A stretch of 64,000 bases of DNA, taken from the NCBI RefSeq assembly GCF_000183665.1, contig NC_014774.1:868001-932000 (forward strand), given 5' to 3'. The notes under the pieces are model-generated. The model saw only the letters and a program-made list of their open reading frames with translations. It made no database searches and was not told where the DNA came from. The position numbers and the translations under genes were made by a program. The DNA is from Candidatus Liberibacter solanacearum CLso-ZC1 (GTDB lineage: Bacteria; Pseudomonadota; Alphaproteobacteria; Rhizobiales; Rhizobiaceae). The number at the start of each line of letters is the position of its first letter. The first letter of the stretch is position 1. This document shows, one piece after another, positions 57,441 through 64,000 of this stretch.

Positions 57441-58331
57441 TCAAAATTGATCTAAAAACAATGAGAAAAGTAAACTAGCAAAAATAAACATCCCCGTCAT
57501 ATCGGCAGTTTTAAAAAATAAAAAGCATTGATCTGAACTAGAAATGTCAAGAATAATAATACGCTTGATCGTAAAAAATAATGCTATTAACAATCCAATC
57601 CAAGCAAAAAAATTCGCTTGTACAAGGTAAAGGGCGATCATAAAACAAAGGGTAAAGAGACCATAGAGAATTGAAATCCATATTTTAGTGTGATCAGCAA
57701 ACAATCTTGCTGTCGAATTTATACCTATCTGTTCATCGTCTTTCTTATCTTGATGCGCATATACAGTATCAAAATGAATAACCCAAAAAATCGTTCCTAT
57801 GAAAAGCCAAAAAGCAGTCCATGAAAAGCTTTCATGTAGAGATCCCCATCCGATAAAAACTCCTCCTCCACAACAGATGCCTAAAACAACTTGAGGACAA
57901 GGAATAAAACGCTTTGAAAAAGGATAAATAAGGAGAATAACAAATACAGCAAAACCAATACAAATAACAAAATAATTCAATTGCATGAGCAATATAAGGC
58001 TAATTACAAACTGAAAAATTGCAAAAATATATGCTCGAGAACGGCTACATTGTCCTGCTGGCAAAGGTCGTGACCGTGTACGAGAAACCTGCGAATCAAT
58101 GTTATGATCAACGAGATCATTCCATGTACATCCAGCACTACGCACAATTATAGAGCCAATAAGATAGAAACACAAATACCAAAAAATCGTAGACCAAGAT
58201 AACAATCCAGCTCTTCTTAAAGGATATGCAGCAAAAATAATAGACCAAAGAGAAGGCAATAACATGAGACGCCAACCCGTTAACATGTGCAAACGTGCTA
58301 AATGCGCATAAGGAGAAAAAACCGAATTCAT
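57441..58331 (-). CDS. ubiA: 4-hydroxybenzoate polyprenyltransferase
   Basis: This integral membrane prenyltransferase acts in ubiquinone synthesis, with about eight to nine TM helices. The first Asp-rich motif is in CTWNDLVDHNIDSQVSRTRSRPLPAG, and the second in DTVYAHQDKKDDEQIGINST. I chose the ATG at 58331 (MNSVFSPYAHLARLHML), which matches the family N-terminus. An in-frame ATG at 58469 adds 46 unconserved residues. It is divergent from purD, as in rhizobia. Confidence 0.92.
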   Translation of the reverse strand: MNSVFSPYAHLARLHMLTGWRLMLLPSLWSIIFAAYPLRRAGLLSWSTIFWYLCFYLIGSIIVRSAGCTWNDLVDHNIDSQVSRTRSRPLPAGQCSRSRAYIFAIFQFVISLILLMQLNYFVICIGFAVFVILLIYPFSKRFIPCPQVVLGICCGGGVFIGWGSLHESFSWTAFWLFIGTIFWVIHFDTVYAHQDKKDDEQIGINSTARLFADHTKIWISILYGLFTLCFMIALYLVQANFFAWIGLLIALFFTIKRIIILDISSSDQCFLFFKTADMTGMFIFASLLFSLFLDQF

Positions 58332-58653
58332 GATGCGATTGTACCAATAATGTAGGAATAATGTAGGAATAATCCAGGCATAAAAAAATCCCTTAGTATT
58401 TGCATAGTTTCGTCGTTTGCTTAAAACATATTTTATATCAAGATAAAATTTATAACAACTGCCAATCAAAAGATCTCGGCCGCCCTATGTTTCATAGTCA
58501 ATTTTATTTATATAGTTCAGCAATGATTCACAGTATACTTATGACATAGACCTTTTTGGTTTTACTGTATAAATAGTATTAATACTTGATAATTGAGAGA
58601 AAAAATGAATAATCTGATCTCTCCAATCATATTTTTTAAGGGAATCGTAGAAT

Positions 58654-59898
58654 TTGAAAGTATTGCTCATTGGTTCTGGCGGAAGAGAACATGCCCTTGC
58701 TTGGAAGATAGCACAATCACCATTACTATCAGAATTATGGTCTACTTCAGGGAATCCGGGCATCGCACAACATGCTAAATGTATTCCTCTTGATGTAGAA
58801 GACCATCTTGCTATCATTCAGTTCTGCCAAAAAAAGAAAATTGACCTCGTAATTATCGGACCAGAATTACCGTTAGTGAATGGCATCTCCGATGCATTAA
58901 ACTCTGCTGGCTTTAAAGTATTTGGTCCTTCTAAAAGAGCTTCTCAACTTGAATCATCTAAATTTTTTACAAAGAAATTTTGTACAAAATATAGTATTCC
59001 TACCGCTCAATACCAACATTTTGCTGATCCGATAGTGGCAAAAAAATACGTAAAAACACAAAAAATGCCTATTGTCATTAAAGCCGATGGAATTTTTGCT
59101 GGGAAAGGAGTAGTCGTTGCCACCACTTTAGATGCAGCTATTGTCGCCATTGATCGATGCTTTCAACAAATAAATTCAACTGTGGTGATAGAAGAATACC
59201 TTGAAGGATTTGAGGTTAGTTTTTTTGCCATTTGTGATGGAAAAATCGCAGTTCCTTTTACAACAGCAAGAGATCATAAGCGTGTTGGCGACGGTGATAT
59301 TGGACCTAATACCGGTGGGATGGGTGCTTGTTCTCCAGCATTAGGATTGTCAAAAGAATTGTATTCCACTATTATAAAAACTATTATTCAACCGACAGTC
59401 GAAGGAATGAAACAAGAAAAAATCCCTTTTCAAGGTGTGTTATTCGCTGGACTTATGATTACCAAACAAAAGCCTTACTTAATTGAATATAATGTGCGTT
59501 TTGGTGATCCTGAATGTCAAGCAATGATGATGCGTTTGGAAAGCGATATATTAGAAATTTTAAATTCTTGCGCTCAGGGAAATTTACACAATACTACTAT
59601 AGATTGGAAAGCAGAATATGCACTAACAGTTGTTGTTGCAACAAACGGTTATCCCGAGACTTATCCTAAAGGAACCGTAATCCGAAAAATCCCTCTAGAT
59701 ACAGATAAAACAAAATTATTTCATGCAGGTACATCCATAATAGATGGCAGTCTTGTAGCTAATGGCGGGAGAGTATTAAACGCTACCGCGTTAGGCAAAA
59801 CAATATCCGAATCTCGCGAGCGGGCCTATAACATGGTGGAAGATATCGATTGGGAACATGGATTCTGGCGTAAAGATATAGGCTTACAAAAGAAATAA
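58654..59898 (+). CDS. purD: Phosphoribosylamine-glycine ligase
   Basis: This ATP-grasp enzyme makes GAR, the second step of purine synthesis. Motifs are VLLIGSGGREHALAWKI, IIGPELPLVNGISD, VIKADGIFAGKGVVVA, ARDHKRVGDGDIGPNTGGMGA and NVRFGDPECQAMM. The 414-residue length is normal. The start is TTG at 58654; TAAGGGA stands upstream at about ten bases. Confidence 0.95.
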   Translation: MKVLLIGSGGREHALAWKIAQSPLLSELWSTSGNPGIAQHAKCIPLDVEDHLAIIQFCQKKKIDLVIIGPELPLVNGISDALNSAGFKVFGPSKRASQLESSKFFTKKFCTKYSIPTAQYQHFADPIVAKKYVKTQKMPIVIKADGIFAGKGVVVATTLDAAIVAIDRCFQQINSTVVIEEYLEGFEVSFFAICDGKIAVPFTTARDHKRVGDGDIGPNTGGMGACSPALGLSKELYSTIIKTIIQPTVEGMKQEKIPFQGVLFAGLMITKQKPYLIEYNVRFGDPECQAMMMRLESDILEILNSCAQGNLHNTTIDWKAEYALTVVVATNGYPETYPKGTVIRKIPLDTDKTKLFHAGTSIIDGSLVANGGRVLNATALGKTISESRERAYNMVEDIDWEHGFWRKDIGLQKK

Positions 59899-60130
59899 AA
59901 TCGTAAAATAGAATAATATAACCAATATTAAGAAATTATATTCCAATATAAAAAATATATATTTATATCATAAATATATCTATTTACAAAAAAAAATAAA
60001 AACGTAGAATAGATAAGTATTAAAAATAATAAATACTTTTATTATAATTTAAATTACAAAATACTTTTAATAAATTGTTTATATATTAATATATTTTAAA
60101 AAAGTTACTTAATATAGTTAGGGTTTTTAT
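59899..60130. other. Extremely AT-rich stretch
   Basis: About 230 bases that are almost entirely A and T, with many short TATA-like palindromes. It separates the core region from the third accessory patch. No gene is seen. Such tracts often mark junctions of acquired DNA or curved promoter DNA. Confidence 0.5.
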
Positions 60131-60490
60131 ATGAATTTTTTAATGTTAGCAGTAATATTATTTGCGTTCAGCGCTCAAGTAGGAAAAGCACAGTCAGTTT
60201 ATGAAATACACCATCCTATTAGGACACAGGATTTTTCTATATATGTCAAATGTCTAAGTTGCGAATTGCCAAAACAATCAAAATCGAACATTCAAAATCA
60301 ACTTAATGATGTTATTTCTACCCAAAAAGAGGAAATCATCGATGGAAAAAATGCCATAGTCATGACCGATAATTTGATGGGGGATGAACCCGAGACTTTT
60401 ATTAAGCATTTTAAGCATGAAGAACAAAAAGAAACAACCAACCAAGCAGCCAACATCATCAAGATGATTAAGGATTCTGCGCATCAGTAA
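60131..60490 (+). CDS. Secreted protein with CxxC, weakly CcmH/CycL-like
   Basis: The 119 residues start with a signal peptide (NFLMLAVILFAFSAQVGKA; cleavage likely after KA). The mature protein has YVKCLSCELPKQSKSNIQNQ, placed like the CLVCQNQ motif of cytochrome c maturation protein CcmH, then a Lys/Glu-rich helical tail (FIKHFKHEEQKETTNQ). The remainder does not follow CcmH well: the Y-G-x-F-V block is replaced. It may be a decayed or repurposed CcmH-type thiol protein, or unrelated. TTAGGG precedes the start. Confidence 0.45.
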   Translation: MNFLMLAVILFAFSAQVGKAQSVYEIHHPIRTQDFSIYVKCLSCELPKQSKSNIQNQLNDVISTQKEEIIDGKNAIVMTDNLMGDEPETFIKHFKHEEQKETTNQAANIIKMIKDSAHQ

Positions 60491-60839
60491 GACAATGGAA
60501 TTAATCAAAGCACCATACAAAAAATCCTAGGATAAAATTTAAAAAATAAATTTATCCGATGGATTTTTCATATTTTATCAAAAAGATACACCTCTCAAAA
60601 AATAAAATTTCTGAGATATACAATAGCTATGATCATTATAAACGATCATCGAACCTTTTCATCCTGAAAAAGATGTTTTTAGTATCCATTGGTCGTCAAC
60701 AATTACTTACGACATATTGAAAAAAAACGGACAATAAATGATTTAAAGCCCAATACTGCAGAATTAAAATTTACTATTACTTTATTCTTAAATATTTTAT
60801 ACGATTTAACTTATTGATTTTACGATTTTTTTTATCACA
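60491..60839. other. Spacer before cassette copy 2
   Basis: About 350 bases with no recognisable gene. AT-rich, no repeats apart from the cassette leader that follows. Confidence 0.4.
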
Positions 60840-60948
60840 ATCTACCAGTAAATATATTAATTTTTTGCAGTTTCTATCGTATCAATACTCCCGCATTTAA
60901 ATAAATTAAAAGCTGCGACAAGGTATTGACTCACGGAATATATAGTTG
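60840..60948 (+). repeat. Cassette leader repeat, copy 2 (also at 16944-17053)
   Basis: It matches the copy at 16944 over about 110 bases, with scattered substitutions and one-base gaps in T-runs. It is followed by additional TATATAGTT-like short repeats before the lipoprotein gene. The shared TTGACTCACG would suit a promoter -35 region. Confidence 0.7.
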
Positions 60949-61043
60949 TTAGCTTATATTAATTTTGCATTAAATATATAGTTTTTATATTATATTAATT
61001 TGCATTATAATGGATATTAAGATACGTATATATGGAGAACAAC

Positions 61044-61374
61044 ATGAATATAAAAAAGCTAGGTTTAATTTCTACAGTTGCAATGCTATCAACAGCTGTT
61101 TCCTTAGGTGGTTGTAATAATACGAAACCTAAAGCAGCAGAATCGGCAGCTAAAGCAGCTGAAGTAGCTAAAAAAGTAGCTACCGCAGCTAAAGCAGCTG
61201 ATACACCTAAACCAGCAACTGACACATAAACCAGCAGCTAACACAGCTGGAACACCTAACACACCTAAACCAGCAGATAACACAGCTGGAGGATCTAAAG
61301 ATGCTGGAACAGCTGGAGGATCTACACCAGATAAAGGAGCTACATCAACTGGTAACTCAGTGACTTCTAACTAA
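61044..61374 (+). pseudogene. Repetitive low-complexity lipoprotein, frameshifted
   Basis: GGAG precedes the ATG at 61044. The signal MNIKKLGLISTVAMLSTAVS ends in the lipobox LGGC, so the Cys would be lipidated. The mature part is Ala/Lys/Thr/Pro repeats (AAKAAEVAKKVATAAKAADT-PKPA). The frame ends after ..PATDT at 61227-61229, but moving the frame restores PKPA-type repeats (KPAANTAGTPNTPKPADNTA, then AGGS repeats) to a TAA at 61372-61374. A two-base deletion in the repeat ACACCTAAACCAGCA explains it. Expression of the short form (61 residues) remains possible. Confidence 0.7.
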
Positions 61375-61412
61375 CCCCGTTTCTCCTGCACAATTTTATC
61401 TGTGTACCAGAA
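61373..61412 (+). repeat. Cassette tail repeat, copy 2 (also at 17770-17809)
   Basis: Forty bases from AACCCCG to GTGTACCAGAA match copy 1 in 34 of 40 positions by eye. They start at the restored stop codon of the lipoprotein gene, as copy 1 starts just after the stop of its cargo gene. Confidence 0.65.
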
Positions 61413-61453
61413 GGATACAAGCGATAATATCTTGTTCAAATGGGCTTAGGATC

Positions 61454-61486
61454 GAAAGAGGGCTTCTGTCAAAGATGCCCTCTTTC
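61454..61486. repeat. 10-bp perfect hairpin at the 3' end of the prophage remnant
   Basis: GAAAGAGGGC (61454-61463) and GCCCTCTTTC (61477-61486) are exact complements with a 13-base loop. The right arm lies inside the last codons of the minus-strand fusion gene. There is no T-run on either side, so terminator function is uncertain. Confidence 0.45.
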
Positions 61487-62275
61487 ACACTCCACCAGAC
61501 GAGTAGCGGATAAATAATAATCCAAAAAAAAGGTTGTGAGAGGACGGATAAGGGAGTTAAAGCCATCAATCCATTTGACACCACTGCTACTCTTGACCTT
61601 TTGAGCTTTTATTCTTGCTAATCTGATTGGCTGATCAACTTTAAGTTCTTCAATCCCCAATTTAATATCTGCAAGATCTAGCTGAGTAGTACTTTGAATC
61701 CTGGTTTGCTCAAGCTTCGTCTTATCATATTCAATAAACCTCTTCTGCATAAGATGCTCAGAGATAAATTTAGGCGGAGGCATCTCAATCGCACCCGTAG
61801 TTTTTGCTTTGTCCATGAGCATTTCAAACTCTTTTCGCAGAGTTTGTTTTCTACTCTCAGACCCTAAGAGAGTTTCACACAACTCCAAAGCCATATTAGT
61901 AGCCAAGATTTCGAGAAAAAGAGAATCACAATCCTCAAGATCCTGTAGCCTTGCTATGTATCTAATTTTCAACGGCGGGGTTTCCGCAGCTAAGATTTTC
62001 TTTCCTTCGAAAATCCAAGATGGTGGATGATCGATGATGCAAATACAATCATGAGGACTGATATACGTATGGTATCGATCTTCTACTAAAGGTTCATCAA
62101 GTTCCTGGAGTAGCTTTCTCTTAATTGCAAAATGCCAACGGGCTTTCCGAAGCAAAGCGGGATAGACTCCACTGAATGCCTACTTAAACTCCTGGGCAGA
62201 CGTGGACTTCCCTTCCAAATCCGTAATGGAGGGAAGCCCTAGTGTTTGCAGTGAACGATTACAAAGATACAACAT
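61469..62275 (-). pseudogene. Phage tail tubular protein A (T7 gp11-like) fused to a holin-like C-terminus, with in-frame stop
   Basis: From the ATG at 62275 the reading is MLYLCNRSLQTLG...STSAQEFK, then TAG at 62182-62180, then continues in frame (LLRKARWHFAIKRKLLQELD). The part up to about residue 180 follows tail tubular protein A of T7-like phages (R-x-x-W-x-F-A-I-K-R near the start; PPLKIRYIARLQDLE..ATNMALELCETL). The end differs: a helical linker, then GVKWIDGFNSLIRPLTTFFL, which recalls the first helix of 3-TM phage holins and is cut short. So a nonsense codon and a deletion-type fusion have both hit it. It follows the capsid gene, the expected T7 order. Confidence 0.65.
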
Positions 62276-62291
62276 GCAAATCAACCAATCT

Positions 62292-63302
62292 TTAGCTGTC
62301 CGATACAAGTATCTTCGCTACGTGGTTCTCATTGGTACGCGTTGCACCCATCTTCATAGAGTAGAAAAGTTGTAAGATGTTGTGCAAGTCTGTACGAACA
62401 CTCACAATTTTTTTAATTTCTTTCCATATTCCTAGAGTTACTGCATCTTTGGAAAACACAGGTATCATGCGAGAGACACCCGCTCCCATCTTAGCTGCAG
62501 TCCAATATGGTTTCCTATCCTTACGATCTTTTTTTAACTCTTTATCAGACTCATACTCTGCCATGAGACCACCTGGTATAGCTTCACTAACATAGATGTT
62601 GATGTTGATTTTCGCTATGCGCGTGATATTCCCACGTTCTACACGACCCGACTTCATGTAATCCACAGTTTTTATACGAGGATCAAGCAAGAGATTCTCA
62701 TAGTCCATATGAGAAATGATAGCGTTGATATTATCCGATCCTCCAGATTCTCCAATCAAAGTTTTAGCTCTAAGGAGCTTTTCCCATGTTAGCCCCTTTG
62801 GATTAAATTTGTCCTGAAAAAGAACAGTCCCGCTATTAGCAGGTGCAGTTTCTACTCCATGGTTTAGAGCAACAACCATATTAGGATCGAACTCTTTTTC
62901 TTTTCTCTCAGTGCCATCGTCTACGATGTTAGGATCGAAAATACCCTTGATGATCATATGATCTTGTGCCCGGTTCATTCCCTTGATAGCAGACCTGGCG
63001 TAACCCTCAAGAATGTTAACGGATATAGTTGTCTGATCATATGATTTGTCAACCAAAGATGAAGTGACTTTCGGAAAACCTTGAACATACCGACGAGTTT
63101 TTTTAGACGGATTGTGTTCTGTTGCTATGCCCTCTCTGGCTTCCATTTTCCCGCACCACTGTTTGACGCATACTACGCCATCCTCAACAAGCCCTTCTTT
63201 GATTTTAACAGCCTCTGAACACGTCGCTTTGTTGTACGGGGACAATGATTCAATTAAATTTGTCCATTGAGTTTGGTATAGGATTTCTAATTCATTTTTC
63301 AT
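62292..63302 (-). CDS. Phage major capsid protein
   Basis: The 336-residue protein has the layout of T7-like/podovirus coat proteins of the Liberibacter-phage kind: N-terminal helix NELEILYQTQWTNLIESLSP, a central KGIFDPNIVDDGTER-type loop, NAIISHMDYENLLLDPRIKT, ITRIAKININIYVSEAIPGG, and an end segment of KDAVTLGIWKEIKKIVSVRT and NILQLFYSMKMGATRTNENHV. It appears intact from its ATG (ATTTTTCATT context, weak ribosome binding site). It sits between a scaffold-like protein and the tail tubular remnant, the normal order. It may be the last intact structural gene of a dead prophage. Confidence 0.75.
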   Translation of the reverse strand: MKNELEILYQTQWTNLIESLSPYNKATCSEAVKIKEGLVEDGVVCVKQWCGKMEAREGIATEHNPSKKTRRYVQGFPKVTSSLVDKSYDQTTISVNILEGYARSAIKGMNRAQDHMIIKGIFDPNIVDDGTERKEKEFDPNMVVALNHGVETAPANSGTVLFQDKFNPKGLTWEKLLRAKTLIGESGGSDNINAIISHMDYENLLLDPRIKTVDYMKSGRVERGNITRIAKININIYVSEAIPGGLMAEYESDKELKKDRKDRKPYWTAAKMGAGVSRMIPVFSKDAVTLGIWKEIKKIVSVRTDLHNILQLFYSMKMGATRTNENHVAKILVSDS

Positions 63303-63345
63303 TTTATTTTTTCCTTTTTGGTTTGGTTAAGAATGGATATTAATT

Positions 63346-64000
63346 TTAGTATTTGGCTATGAGTTGAGCTTCTTGCTCACACAAAGACTTGAATTCAGCT
63401 CTTGCTTTCTCATCCCCCTCTGCTAATTTCTTAGAAATTTTAGACATTCTGCTTCTAATCTTGCCCAGGCTTCCTACATCCTCTTTTTTACTGACAGCAA
63501 AAGATGCTCCTTCCATTAAAGCCGATGCCATATTGGCAACCTTTTTAACGGACTTAACGACATCATCGCCCGAATAAAGGAAGGCATGAAGCTGAGCATC
63601 ACCGAGATCAAAATGTTTTGCCAACGCCGCAATGTTCTGAAACGTAGGCTCAAGATTTCTGCCCAATTCAGCCCTTAATCTTGAAAAGTCTTTCTCAGAT
63701 TGGTTATTTTTGGCTTCTTCTGCTTTGGTGTTGATATCAACCAGAGTTTTAGCTACCGGTTCCGCTTGCCATGGAGAACATCCACCTGCTAGAAGTGCTT
63801 CTGCTATATTGGCTTCAAAGAAATGAGCATTCTTTGCTAAGGAGTGCCAACGGCGTATTTCAGCAAATGATGTTGTCTTACATTGATCATCGCTGTTTGC
63901 TGATATCACTACAGTACAGCCAATCCTTGTTGACAAAAACCAATACGTTATCCACGCTACCAGAGCTGTTTTTCCAATACCACGGGCAGAAGCAATCGCT
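63346..64000 (-). pseudogene. Terminase large subunit N-terminus fused in frame to a scaffold-like protein (runs off the window)
   Basis: The frame is open to the window edge. It enters with AIASARGIGKTALVAWITYW (Walker A GIGKT at 63985-63965 approximately), then STRIGCTVVISANSDDQCKT and SFAEIRRWHSL..HFFEA, matching a phage terminase ATPase. Then the terminase pattern ends. The rest (about 150 residues: SRLRAELGRNLEPTFQNIAA, KHFDLGDAQLHAFLYSG, MSKISKKLAEGDEKARAEF) is helical and charged and sits right before the capsid gene, where T7-like phages place the scaffold. The terminase Walker B and nuclease domains and the portal gene are missing, so a deletion probably joined the two genes. Confidence 0.6.

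Noticed and set aside
61454..61486. The strong hairpin as a rho-independent terminator of the prophage remnant.
   Set aside because: There is no run of T on either side and one arm is within codons of the fusion gene; kept only as a repeat.

Overview
The window looks like a piece of chromosome from a reduced, AT-rich alphaproteobacterium of the Rhizobiaceae, most likely a 'Candidatus Liberibacter' species. The reasons are: rhizobial-type gene neighbourhoods (purB-purC-purS-purQ-purL-bolA-grxD; folP-folB-folK; tpiA-secG-pyrG; an Omp10-like lipoprotein before hemH; ubiA divergent from purD), strongly AT-rich spacers, many decaying genes, and remnants of a T7-like (podovirus) prophage with a Liberibacter-style integrase. 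The species assignment is inference from protein resemblance; no database was searched. I saw no rRNA, tRNA or CRISPR array.

Layout. 1-2.7 kb: an accessory patch with an intact double SLATT-type membrane protein, a broken Panacea/SocA-type (DUF4065) antitoxin-like gene, a two-HTH phage-type repressor and the middle piece of a tyrosine recombinase. 2.7-15.7 kb: core genes cca, yajC, gltX, lysS (class II), rlmN, an IalB-family secreted protein, thiN, uup-type ABC-F, efp, epmA, epmB. 15.8-20.5 kb: a second accessory patch of coding remnants, small phage-like genes, a repeat-bounded cassette, a paralogous small-protein pair, the N-terminal piece of an integrase and an orphan exported protein. 20.6-22.4 kb: folate genes. 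22.8-28.4 kb: a membrane-anchored giant coiled-coil protein encoded in two overlapping frames. 28.7-59.9 kb: mostly housekeeping (comM with a frameshift, dut, etfQO, rpe, purine genes, glsA, rpsD, murI, trmJ-like, a PleC-like kinase, icd, pyrG, secG, tpiA, omp10-like, hemH, an RgpF-like protein, queE, ubiA, purD). 59.9-64 kb: a third accessory patch with a secreted CxxC protein, a second copy of the repeat-bounded cassette carrying a frameshifted lipoprotein, and a minus-strand prophage remnant (terminase fused to a scaffold-like protein, major capsid protein, broken tail tubular/holin-like fusion).

How the genes fit together. Purine synthesis is the best represented pathway (purD, purB, purC, purS, purQ, purL). 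Translation is served by gltX, lysS, rpsD, rlmN, trmJ-like, cca and a complete EF-P lysylation module (efp with Lys34, epmA, epmB). Folate, haem, ubiquinone, queuosine-precursor and thiamine-diphosphate steps are each represented by one to three genes.

The most striking signal is at 23307-23338. The first frame of the giant coiled-coil locus ends in T TTT TTA followed at once by TAA. Five bases further on lies a perfect 8-bp stem with a 4-nt loop, and the second frame is in -1 and overlaps by one base. This has the layout of a programmed -1 ribosomal frameshift site. A second notable signal is a pair of cassettes 44 kb apart that share a ~110-bp leader and a 40-bp tail but carry unrelated membrane/exported cargo.
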